Shown here piece after piece: positions 51,012 through 58,333 of a DNA stretch of 64,000 nt. Positions within the stretch are counted from its first letter, which is position 1. Every line of letters starts with the position of its first letter. Origin of the DNA: Shewanella subflava (GTDB lineage: Bacteria; Pseudomonadota; Gammaproteobacteria; Enterobacterales; Shewanellaceae); NCBI RefSeq assembly GCF_025971955.1, contig NZ_JAPDMX010000030.1, forward strand, positions 65,752 through 129,751. The letters run 5' to 3'. The position numbers and the translations under genes were made by a program. The notes beneath the pieces were generated by a model that was not told where the DNA came from, searched no databases, and saw nothing but the letters and a program-made list of their open reading frames with translations.

Positions 51012-52268
51012 ATGTTTGCCTTAGTCGATGCCAACTCGTTTTACTGCAGTGCGGAGCAAGTTTTTCGTCCAGATTGGCGCGGAAAACCTATTATTGTATT
51101 GAGTAATAATGACGGCTGTATTGTTGCCGCTAACCGTCAAGCTAAAGAGCTTGGCGTGCCTAAGTTTGCACCATATTTTCAAGTAAAAGATTTATGCGCC
51201 AAGCTGGGCGTGATTGTTTGTTCAAGTAATTATGAACTCTACGCTGATTTATCGATGAAAATGATGAATATTATTGGCCGTTTTGCTCCCGAACAGCACG
51301 TATATTCAATAGATGAAAGTTTTTTATCTTTTAAACACGCTTATCCAGCCATTCAATGTTTACACTCCCAGGGGCTGCTTATACGCAAAGCGGTTTGGAA
51401 AGAAGCTCGCTTGCCTGTTTGTGTCGGTATAGGAGCCACCTTAACCTTAGCGAAAGTGGCCAATCACGCGGCTAAAAAACTCGCAGATTACCAAGGTGTT
51501 TGCGTTATAGATAACGAACAAAAGCGAGTGAATATTTTACAATCGATGCAAGCGGGTGACGTATGGGGCATTGGTCGACGTATGAGTAAAAAATTAGCCC
51601 TTATGAATATCAATACCGCTTTTGAGCTAGCCAATATGCCAAGCGGGTTAGCCCGTAAGCAATTCAGCATTGAAATTGAACGCACTGTACGTGAGTTAAA
51701 TGGCCAAGTATGCAAGGTATGGGATGAGGCGAGGGCAGATAAGCAGCAAATCTTTTCAACCCGCAGTGTCGGTGAACGTATAGTTGATTATGACTCATTA
51801 CTGCAAGCCTTAAGTAAGCATGTAGCTATTGCAGCAGCCAAAGCCCGTCAGCAGCGATCACATTGTAAAACCATGATGCTATTTGCCAATAACTCTCCCT
51901 ATGATGAACATCCCGTTAGTTTTAAAGTGTTGGTTTATTTTACTTGCCCGACCCATTGCACCGCAGAGTTAACCAAGGCGATGGCAGAAGCTGCGCCTAA
52001 ACTGTTTAGGCTAGGTGTACGTTATTACAAAATAGGCGTAGGGTTGATTAACTTAACCAGCCAAAAACACGTGCAACTGGATTTATTTCATCCTCCTAAG
52101 GCTAATCCAGCCTTAATGGGTGCGTTAGACGGTATCAATCAACGTTATGGTACTGACACCTTGTTTTTAGCGGCTCAAGGCATAGATCAAAAATGGGCCA
52201 TGCGCAGAGAGCTACTCACTCCGCAATACACAACCCAATGGCAGTCAATTCCTGTCATAAAATGCTAA
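51012..52268 (+). CDS. umuC: UmuC, Y-family DNA polymerase V
   Basis: A 418-aa translesion polymerase. ALVDANSFYCSAEQ gives the first catalytic Asp and the steric-gate Tyr region, YSIDESFL gives the Asp-Glu pair. The sliding-clamp binding motif QLDLF is near residue 355. It copies damaged DNA under SOS control. It is the last host gene before the dif site and prophage. Confidence 0.95.
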   Translation: MFALVDANSFYCSAEQVFRPDWRGKPIIVLSNNDGCIVAANRQAKELGVPKFAPYFQVKDLCAKLGVIVCSSNYELYADLSMKMMNIIGRFAPEQHVYSIDESFLSFKHAYPAIQCLHSQGLLIRKAVWKEARLPVCVGIGATLTLAKVANHAAKKLADYQGVCVIDNEQKRVNILQSMQAGDVWGIGRRMSKKLALMNINTAFELANMPSGLARKQFSIEIERTVRELNGQVCKVWDEARADKQQIFSTRSVGERIVDYDSLLQALSKHVAIAAAKARQQRSHCKTMMLFANNSPYDEHPVSFKVLVYFTCPTHCTAELTKAMAEAAPKLFRLGVRYYKIGVGLINLTSQKHVQLDLFHPPKANPALMGALDGINQRYGTDTLFLAAQGIDQKWAMRRELLTPQYTTQWQSIPVIKC

Positions 52269-52432
52269 AGGTATCAGTTTCATCTGGAGTGATGATAGAT
52301 ATGTAATCTATCACTTTAGCAATTCAAGTTTGCACAAACACAATCTGCATATGTTATTGATTTAGTTATTAATGCTCTAGTTAGCATAAAAGACAGATGA
52401 CTGCTTGCTAAAATGAGCTTGAGGATACCGTT

Positions 52433-52633
52433 ATAGCAAATCAAAGATTTCAAGCTGAAGACCTGACGATAAATCCAAAATTTTTTATTCAAGGATTATC
52501 GGAAGGACAATTTGGAATCGAGAATGCAGTTGCTTTGTGGCTCGAGTACCAACAACTTGGATTAATGGATTCTGGCTTTGGAAATAAGCGTAGTGTTTTT
52601 GAAAAATTTCAACATGACCATTTCTGCAGGTAA
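52433..52633 (+). pseudogene. short frame without a standard start (66 codons)
   Basis: An open frame with sensible composition (start IANQRFQAEDLTINPKFF, end KFQHDHFCR) begins at ATA exactly where a start would be expected, seven bases after GAGGA. A change ATG to ATA would inactivate it; alternatively ATA is used. No in-frame ATG lies upstream before a stop. No family is recognised. It could also be a chance frame. Confidence 0.35.
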
Positions 52634-53060
52634 ACGGTTATTGTTAATCTAAAACTCGCTGTAGCCATTCTAAAACCAGTCAAAACTCTAACCACATGCT
52701 GAAGGAGTTTTGAGGCATCTAATTAAACCCAAAAGCGCTCTAAATAAAAACTTTGCACTAAAACGGTGCGGTAGAATAGGTTTTTAGGTTGTAGCTGACT
52801 GATTTTAAATACTAAAGTTCCAGATCCACGAAATGACAATAAAACCATTTGAAATGAAAAACCACACAATAGACAGTTAGGGCATAATCTCACAATATCT
52901 TATTTAACATAATATACATTGTGCGCATAAGGCAATTTCTGCCATTTTGGAAACACGCCTTTTTATTGTCTTAATACTTTATTACTATTCAACCCCTTGT
53001 TTTTAGTAGTTTTGGGGTAAGCCGTTTTTATACCTTATGATTATTAGATCGGGGTTTTAT
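52634..53060. other. intergenic region containing the prophage junction
   Basis: 427 bp with no gene. The host part ends at the dif-like site (52902-52929). To the right, 52930-53060 belongs to the prophage and must carry the promoter of the plus-strand regulator. A possible stem ACCCC/GGGGT lies around 52993-53017. Confidence 0.6.
52902..52929. other. dif-like XerC/XerD site; prophage left attachment site
   Basis: Read on the plus strand: left arm ATTTAACATAA, centre TATACA, right arm TTGTGCGCATA. The left arm and centre are identical to the reverse complement of E. coli dif (XerD arm TTATGTTAAAT, centre TGTATA). The right (XerC) arm matches GGTGCGCATAA, read from the other strand, at about 8 of 11 positions. 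A hybrid with a perfect host-side arm and a diverged phage-side arm is what integration at dif leaves. Confidence 0.85.
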
Positions 53061-53576
53061 ATGACAAATAAATCTAATAAAAAGGAATTTAAACCCATGA
53101 AATCAGAGACACGATTTTATTTTTTAAATCAGTTCGGAAACAACAAAGGCGGCATAATCGCAGAAAAAGCCGCACAACACTTTGACGTTTCACCGCGAAC
53201 CATTCGCCATTGGTGGCGTGTTGGCTGTCCTAGTTGGGTTAATAAATTTGCAGAAATGGCCGCTAAATCAATCCCCGATAATACCGATTGGCAAGGCTTT
53301 AGTTTTAACGGAAATAAACTTGTTACGCCATTCAAGCGGCTTGAATTGGCGCCAAGCGAGTTGTTAATGCTGTTTTATGATAGACAGTTTCACGCAATAG
53401 CGAACCGCGACAATAAACAGCTTAATAAGCAAATAAGCGCGTTAAGGAATAATGAGGAGGCTGAAGCCATAAACGAAGAAATAGACGTAATCATTAAAAC
53501 GCTTGGAAAGCTAAAAAACTCCCCGATTCTTGCCGAAAAACGAAGTTTCACAAAGGCGGTAGCCAAAAACAGGTAA
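53061..53576 (+). CDS. phage DNA-binding regulator (DUF3653-like)
   Basis: The only plus-strand prophage gene. The product has a helix-turn-helix-like segment, AAQHFDVSPRTIRHWWRVG, and a C-terminal helical region rich in Glu/Lys. This fits DUF3653-type small phage proteins, probably a regulator of the divergent or opposing operon. Possible starts are ATG 53037, 53061 and 53097; the last sits behind AAAAAGGA and begins MKSETRFYFLNQF. From 53061 the product is 171 aa. Position next to the attachment site fits a lysogeny or copy-control regulator. Confidence 0.7.
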   Translation: MTNKSNKKEFKPMKSETRFYFLNQFGNNKGGIIAEKAAQHFDVSPRTIRHWWRVGCPSWVNKFAEMAAKSIPDNTDWQGFSFNGNKLVTPFKRLELAPSELLMLFYDRQFHAIANRDNKQLNKQISALRNNEEAEAINEEIDVIIKTLGKLKNSPILAEKRSFTKAVAKNR

Positions 53577-53580
53577 TAAA

Positions 53581-53608
53581 AAAGCGCCCTTTGTGGCGCT
53601 TTTTTTTG
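53581..53608. terminator. bidirectional terminator at the end of the phage operons
   Basis: AAAGCGCC-CTTTGT-GGCGCTTT followed by a T-run, preceded by an A-run. It separates the plus-strand regulator from the end of the long minus-strand operon. Confidence 0.88.
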
Positions 53609-53614
53609 TTTTGC

Positions 53615-53758
53615 TTATCGGCGCTTTACCCATGCCGCGCCCACTATCACCACGGCCGCAAAGATTGCTATTAATTCATTACTTGGCTGAATGGTTAACA
53701 CTATCGGGTCGGGCGTCTTAATCGCCACGCTGTAATCACTTGGTAAGCCACTAAACAT
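53615..53758 (-). CDS. small phage membrane protein, 47 aa
   Basis: Starts MFSGLPSDYSVAIKTPDPIV and has one C-terminal membrane helix (about residues 28-44), ending in VKRR. Last gene of the minus-strand operon; its ATG is two bases after the previous stop. The single-helix-plus-basic-end shape recurs in other prophage proteins and suggests the virion's internal membrane or a lysis role. Confidence 0.7.
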   Translation of the reverse strand: MFSGLPSDYSVAIKTPDPIVLTIQPSNELIAIFAAVVIVGAAWVKRR

Positions 53759-53760
53759 AA

Positions 53761-53934
53761 TTAACCGCCTGCGTTTAGTCGGTACTCAACAACATCTAAG
53801 CGGCTGTCATTGTCTTGCACTGCTTTACTAATATCAGTCATCGTTGAATTAAGTGTCATCAACAAATACACCACAATCAAACCAAAGCTACCCGCGCCGC
53901 CTGTTTTCAACAATTCTGCTACATGCTTATCCAT
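53761..53934 (-). CDS. small phage membrane protein, 57 aa (possible holin)
   Basis: One hydrophobic segment (about residues 15-30, GSFGLIVVYLLMTL) followed by a charged amphipathic tail (DISKAVQDNDSRLDVVEYRL). The shape resembles small holin or lysis-helper proteins encoded near the end of late operons. Function is inferred from shape and place only. Confidence 0.6.
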   Translation of the reverse strand: MDKHVAELLKTGGAGSFGLIVVYLLMTLNSTMTDISKAVQDNDSRLDVVEYRLNAGG

Positions 53935-53937
53935 CTA

Positions 53938-54168
53938 TTACCACCCGTTTGTTTTTGTTTTATCTTGCTTGCGCTCGTTTCTGAATGCTTCCCACGCTCC
54001 GACCATGCCAACGGCGGCAACTGCTGCGCCCTGACCTGATACAACAGCGTCACCCAATGAAACAACGGCGTTGGCTGCATCTGGATGAATGCCCGCGATT
54101 GCTGCGCCAATTAGCGCAAGACCGCGCCACGTTGACCACTGCGTTAAATAGTTTTTTAAATTACCCAC
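53938..54168 (-). CDS. small phage membrane protein, 76 aa
   Basis: Two weakly hydrophobic, Ala/Gly-rich segments (LALIGAAIAGIHPDAANAVV and QGAAVAAVGMVGAWEAF) and a basic C terminus. A holin-like topology is possible. The start overlaps the stop of the preceding gene. No family is recognised. Confidence 0.6.
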   Translation of the reverse strand: MGNLKNYLTQWSTWRGLALIGAAIAGIHPDAANAVVSLGDAVVSGQGAAVAAVGMVGAWEAFRNERKQDKTKTNGW

Positions 54169-54539
54169 TAAAACCCCCTTATTGGTTGGCCTATTAAATG
54201 CCAGTAATGGCTTTTTAATACGCGATTACTAAAAAAATGTTCGACCTCTTTAGGGTAAGCTTTGCTTAGTGTTTTATAGGCTTCATCTGTTAAGCGGTAA
54301 TTATTATCTAAGTACCACGGCTGAATAATTAAATCGGTTAATTCTACAGGCTGCCAGCCACCCGCCCACGCTGAAAAATCAGACCACAATTGGCCAGCGG
54401 GCGCGGTGGCGGTTTCTGCTACTTTATCGCCCACCTGATAACCCTTTTTAAGCCAGTACCCCACATAAAGCGCGGCGGCTGCGGTTAATAAATCAGGCAA
54501 AGCCCGCATTAACTGCGGTGATAATTTCGTTTTGGTCAT
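54168..54539 (-). CDS. phage membrane-associated protein, 123 aa
   Basis: One likely membrane helix (residues 12-30, LPDLLTAAAALYVGYWLKKG) followed by a soluble domain rich in Trp and Tyr. Its 5' end overlaps the end of the cell-wall-cleaving protein gene by 47 bp in another frame, so its true start may be an internal ATG, but none is evident. Function unknown; probably virion membrane. Confidence 0.6.
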   Translation of the reverse strand: MTKTKLSPQLMRALPDLLTAAAALYVGYWLKKGYQVGDKVAETATAPAGQLWSDFSAWAGGWQPVELTDLIIQPWYLDNNYRLTDEAYKTLSKAYPKEVEHFFSNRVLKSHYWHLIGQPIRGF

Positions 54540-55122
54540 ATGGATTAAACCCGTTTTCGAAGTGAATCATAGCGGCCACCACTCGCGGGTAATCGGCCAT
54601 TGATAATGGCGAATTAGCATTAACGCCCGCCTTGCTTGCAACAAAATTGATATATTTTTGCGTTGGATTGTTATCACTTGGCGGCGCCCATCGGTTGACG
54701 ATACCTGTAACGGTTTTTAAGCCGTACTTATCGCGGTAATTCTTTAAAATTCGCCCCGCTGCTCGAATGCCATAAAAAGCGCTTTCAAACTTTGCAAAGC
54801 GGCCATCACTGCCCGTTAAGCCTTGCCAGTTATCGCCGTATTCAATATTAAGCGGGTTATTATTAGCAATGCCGCGCGGCTGCATAGTGTTAGCGCCCTG
54901 CACTGGGTAAGCTGTTTCTGGTTTCACGTTTTGCCCCCAAGGGAAAAGCAAACTTTCAAAATCAAAGTTTAGATAATCAAGGCCGCCGAGCGTCAACGGC
55001 TCGGTTAGTGGCTGCACTGGTAAAGGCTGACTAATAGCGGCGGGCGTTTGTGGCTTTTTGATTAACCACCAAATGCCCGCACCAATTGCCGCGCCTGCGG
55101 TAACTATCGCAAGGCGGCGCAT
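54493..55122 (-). CDS. membrane-anchored peptidoglycan-cleaving virion protein
   Basis: A 209-aa protein. An N-terminal helix (4-21, LAIVTAGAAIGAGIWWLI) is followed by a Pro-rich linker and a lysozyme-like domain with the phage signature RGIANNNPLNIEYGDNWQG and GRFAKFESAFYGIRAAGRIL. Such proteins open the cell wall during DNA entry or exit. The helix would hold it in the virion's internal membrane. The start overlaps the stop of the spike gene by one base. Confidence 0.8.
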   Translation of the reverse strand: MRRLAIVTAGAAIGAGIWWLIKKPQTPAAISQPLPVQPLTEPLTLGGLDYLNFDFESLLFPWGQNVKPETAYPVQGANTMQPRGIANNNPLNIEYGDNWQGLTGSDGRFAKFESAFYGIRAAGRILKNYRDKYGLKTVTGIVNRWAPPSDNNPTQKYINFVASKAGVNANSPLSMADYPRVVAAMIHFENGFNPYDQNEIITAVNAGFA

Positions 55123-56582
55123 TAATTAATCTCCGACATTACGGCAACATTAACACCGCCAGAGACAACTGATTCACCCTCTATCTTAGTTACCTGTCCC
55201 GTCTGGTTTGCAACCAATAAATGGCCAGTGATTATTGATTTGAATTTTGTTCCCGCCGAATAACCAGTCACTCCGCCCGTATACTTTGTTCTAACAAAAC
55301 CCGAATCACTCTCTATGATACCTAAGCCAAAACCATCCAAAACCACCAACTGACTCAAATAATAATCAAAAAACGTTATACCACTCAAACCATCAACTAA
55401 AGTCTCCCAATTCAATCCGTCCAGTGTTCTGCTTACTGCTGTTTTATCGCAAACATAAACGGCGCCACCTATAACACGAATCAAACTTCCACTTTGCTGT
55501 GCTGGCCTTGGCAATGCACCAACGCCTGACCACGTTTGACCGCCATCAATCGACATTACATAACTATCAGAGGATGCAACAACCACTGTCTGCCCCTCAA
55601 CAGCTACGGCAACAATTCCTGTCAGACCACAATTAACGACCGAAAACCCTCCCGCGCTTGCTTTAACTAAATCGCCATTATCCAAGACTAGAAACATTGA
55701 TTGATTATCAACTACGGCGCCAATAATCCCAGAATTAGAGCTTGTCACTCCAGTTGATACAAAGCTAACCTGTTTAGTTTTCTTGTTTAGTGTTTGGAGT
55801 TGATGAAAGCCGCCCTTAATTACTGGATACGTAAGCCCGTCTTCACTCTCTAAAGGAATAATATAATCCGCTAAATCAAAACCTAGCGCCCCTGAGACGT
55901 TAACCCTTGGGGTTACAGAAAACCCCGACATAGGCGAATAATAACAACCTGAACCATCAGCAAAAATCAAACTATCTGATTCACTATCATATGATAAAAC
56001 GTCAATTCTCTGCCCTAAATCGGCCTGTTCAACAATATTTGATTCACCATCCACCACCGTTGACACTTTCTTTTTATATGCGGGATTTGTTGCCATCGCG
56101 TAAATCTCCCCTTGGGTATTTACCCCCATCGTATTTAGCGCCTTAACCCTCACCCCGTTGGTAATATTGAGACTACCCGACCCAATCAGCAAATCCGATT
56201 CTGAATAAATCAAAACCCCTTTTCTTGCAAATTTATAGTCAGCTATCTTTACAGCTTCACCAAAAAACACTTGCCTACTGTCAGACTCAACAGCTTTTGA
56301 GCCGACATCAATATCTTTTGAGACACTATAATCAAGCTTTGTTTCACCTAACCAAAACTCAACATATTGTGCCGTTTTGCTGGTTAGTGTTATTTCATTT
56401 ATTGACGCCTTAAAATCTGCGCTCATGCCCTCGCGCATTTCGCTTTCAAAGTCGGTTTTATACTTGTCAGCATCTCTAAACCGAACGCTCAGCGAGTCTT
56501 GCGCGGTAAGCAAATAAAAATAAAGCCCCTGTTTATTTAAAACGTTCGGCTCATTCGGTTTTAATGTTGTTCTGAAAATCAT
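55122..56582 (-). CDS. spike-like receptor-binding protein
   Basis: A 486-aa beta-rich protein. The N-terminal 100 residues (LKPNEPNVLNKQGLYFYLLT) are probably the capsid-docking part. The C-terminal part contains Asp boxes, MSIDGGQTWSG and SRTLDGLNWETL, and repeated Gly/Val/Ser strands, suggesting a beta-propeller. In PM2 the vertex spike P1 has the same role but is only about 335 aa. Receptor binding is inferred. Gene starts exactly at the stop of the upstream gene. Confidence 0.75.
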   Translation of the reverse strand: MIFRTTLKPNEPNVLNKQGLYFYLLTAQDSLSVRFRDADKYKTDFESEMREGMSADFKASINEITLTSKTAQYVEFWLGETKLDYSVSKDIDVGSKAVESDSRQVFFGEAVKIADYKFARKGVLIYSESDLLIGSGSLNITNGVRVKALNTMGVNTQGEIYAMATNPAYKKKVSTVVDGESNIVEQADLGQRIDVLSYDSESDSLIFADGSGCYYSPMSGFSVTPRVNVSGALGFDLADYIIPLESEDGLTYPVIKGGFHQLQTLNKKTKQVSFVSTGVTSSNSGIIGAVVDNQSMFLVLDNGDLVKASAGGFSVVNCGLTGIVAVAVEGQTVVVASSDSYVMSIDGGQTWSGVGALPRPAQQSGSLIRVIGGAVYVCDKTAVSRTLDGLNWETLVDGLSGITFFDYYLSQLVVLDGFGLGIIESDSGFVRTKYTGGVTGYSAGTKFKSIITGHLLVANQTGQVTKIEGESVVSGGVNVAVMSEIN

Positions 56583-57376
56583 TATTTACGCCCCGCCAAT
56601 ACAATCGCGCCCGCAAATAATGCCGCGCCGCCTAGTGTATACATCATTGTTTTGTTGTTGTTTTCTGCCAGTGCCGCGCCATCACTGCGGCTATACTGCT
56701 CTGCAAACCCCATCATAGAATCAAAGCCCCGCTGTAATTGCCCCATTGCGGTTTCATTGGCTTCATTGCCTGCGTCAAGTGTGGTTTTTGTCAGCGTTTC
56801 AGCGAGAACGGCGCTATTATCCATTGAGCGGCCAGCTAAAAAGGTGTTGTTATCATTTGCCGCTTCAATTGCGCCCGCGACAATTGCGGCTAAATCGCTA
56901 TTACCGCGCATGGCTTCGGTTGTTACCATGCCGTTGGCATAAATTGCGGCGTCTGCGGTTTGGCTTACATGCTCCATTGCATCTGAGCCAAAATCAAAGG
57001 CGTTGTTTTGCGAGTTTTGCAAAATATCACCTGTTTCGGTCAGTACCGATGCACCTAGGCGCATCATTTCATTTTGCGAATTACTAACATCACCGAATAA
57101 ATCACCCGCCGTATTGAGCAAATGCTCATTTTGGCGCTCGGCAACCATTGATACATCACTAACAGCATTAAAACCGTCACTAACCATATCTAAGCCCGCC
57201 TGATTAAAATCGGGCAAGAGTTCGACCAGTTTACCGACCAAATTAAATGCGCCGCCATCTGTGACCGTGTTACCGCTTCCGTTTAAAATCAGGCCGTTGT
57301 TAGCGCCTTGAATGCCGAACGTTGTTGAATTGTTTTCTGTAGCCTGCGTTGAGGCACTGCGGGAAGATGAACCCAT
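56582..57376 (-). CDS. phage structural membrane protein, 264 aa
   Basis: A long, mainly alpha-helical, Asn/Ala/Met-rich protein ending in one membrane helix (MYTLGGAALFAGAIVLAGRK). The body has many Asn and Gln and few aromatic residues, like virion scaffold or lining proteins. The start is followed directly by the previous gene's stop. It probably lies between membrane and capsid; no family is recognised. Confidence 0.7.
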   Translation of the reverse strand: MGSSSRSASTQATENNSTTFGIQGANNGLILNGSGNTVTDGGAFNLVGKLVELLPDFNQAGLDMVSDGFNAVSDVSMVAERQNEHLLNTAGDLFGDVSNSQNEMMRLGASVLTETGDILQNSQNNAFDFGSDAMEHVSQTADAAIYANGMVTTEAMRGNSDLAAIVAGAIEAANDNNTFLAGRSMDNSAVLAETLTKTTLDAGNEANETAMGQLQRGFDSMMGFAEQYSRSDGAALAENNNKTMMYTLGGAALFAGAIVLAGRK

Positions 57377-57772
57377 TTATAATACCGCCCTTAATATTGT
57401 CTCGGCTTTTTGATAACCAAGACTTTTACCCATTCTTAGCATTGAGTCGGGGCGCATTGTGTGGAGCCGAACGCTTGCGAACCCTTGCGCCGCTGCTTGT
57501 TTGTGAATTACATCTAAATACTGAATTGAATTTTTACCCGCTGCGGCAACAATAACTAACTCTTTGCCGTTTGCTGCAATTTCTTCGCGCAAAACGGTAA
57601 AAAACTCGGCGTTACCCCATGCGATTAACTGCGCCCTACCTTGCTTGACTTCGCTTTGAATTATGCGCAAGTCATCACCCAAGGCGGGCGCTAATTTTAT
57701 CCACGCTTGGGCGGTTATTTCTTTTTCAGTAGCAGATAAGCCGCAACTGCTGCGGCGCCCAGTATCAGCCAT
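57377..57772 (-). CDS. phage soluble protein, 131 aa
   Basis: A soluble alpha/beta protein with no membrane segment. The C-terminal SMLRMGKSLGYQKAETILRA loosely resembles the end of GNAT-type folds, but no acetyl-CoA motif is clear. The first 19 codons overlap the previous gene in another frame and encode an unusual stretch. The real start may be later, or the protein may be produced by a -1 frameshift from that gene (see findings). Confidence 0.6.
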   Translation of the reverse strand: MADTGRRSSCGLSATEKEITAQAWIKLAPALGDDLRIIQSEVKQGRAQLIAWGNAEFFTVLREEIAANGKELVIVAAAGKNSIQYLDVIHKQAAAQGFASVRLHTMRPDSMLRMGKSLGYQKAETILRAVL

Positions 57773-57900
57773 AAATTAGAACCTGTTCCGCTGCCTGCGC
57801 CAAAATTAACATTACCACCCATAAAAGCGGCGTTGTTTGCTTGGTCTCCAGTGCCACTGCTTGCGGCGCTTGAGTTGCTCATGCTTGGCATACCGCCCAT
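57715..57900 (-). CDS. small tail-anchored phage membrane protein, 61 aa
   Basis: Gly/Ser/Asn-rich head (MGGMPSMSNSSAASSGTGDQ) and a single C-terminal membrane helix (about 42-58, LWLILGAAAVAAYLLLKKK). Translation start overlaps the upstream stop (TAATG). Its end overlaps the next gene by 58 bp. A virion-membrane role is likely. Confidence 0.75.
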   Translation of the reverse strand: MGGMPSMSNSSAASSGTGDQANNAAFMGGNVNFGAGSGTGSNLWLILGAAAVAAYLLLKKK

Positions 57901-57998
57901 TATTCGCCCGCCTTTTCTGCTGGTTTAGTGAAGTAATGAACCGCCAAGCCCGCCACGGTAGCGGCGGCGATTTGCATAAAAAATGTTTTGTTTAGCAT
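57900..57998 (-). CDS. tiny phage membrane protein, 32 aa
   Basis: MLNKTFFMQIAAATVAGLAV then HYFTKPAEKAGE: one membrane helix with a charged end. AAGGGGGC precedes the ATG. The stop shares bases with the next start. Size and position resemble the small membrane proteins of PM2 (30-60 aa). Confidence 0.7.
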   Translation of the reverse strand: MLNKTFFMQIAAATVAGLAVHYFTKPAEKAGE

Positions 57999-58010
57999 TT
58001 CGCCCCCTTT

Positions 58011-58325
58011 CTATTTACGTGTAAGCCAGTACAGTACCGCAACACCACCGACCACGGCCGCCAATGTGCCAACGCCGATTTGCAAGCCTTTACCCATTTG
58101 TTGCTGCATTTGTGCTGCAATATTTTGGTTAACGCCTGTTTGTGGGTTTTGAACCGTGTTTGACAATTCTTGTTGGCCAAATTTGCCCGAATCTTTCGCG
58201 GCGTTAATTTGCTCGATTTTCATCCAAGAATCTAAGCCCATCGTTAAAAAATCATTAACGCCTGTAAACCATGAATTATTCATAGGCGATTGATTAACGG
58301 GCTGAATTGTTGCTAATGGCATCAT
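58011..58325 (-). CDS. tail-anchored phage membrane protein, 104 aa
   Basis: A Gln/Asn-rich soluble head (ANAAKDSGKF-like region, QQQMGKGLQ) and a C-terminal helix (about 80-100, VGTLAAVVGGVAVLYWLTRK). It lies directly after the capsid gene, in the position of membrane-capsid linking proteins in PM2-like phages. Exact equivalence is not shown. Confidence 0.75.
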   Translation of the reverse strand: MMPLATIQPVNQSPMNNSWFTGVNDFLTMGLDSWMKIEQINAAKDSGKFGQQELSNTVQNPQTGVNQNIAAQMQQQMGKGLQIGVGTLAAVVGGVAVLYWLTRK

Positions 58326-58333
58326 ATAGCCCC

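Noticed and set aside
56652..57203. Several plus-strand frames opposite the 264-aa phage gene
   Set aside because: Antisense shadows of a low-complexity gene; no start sites and biased composition.
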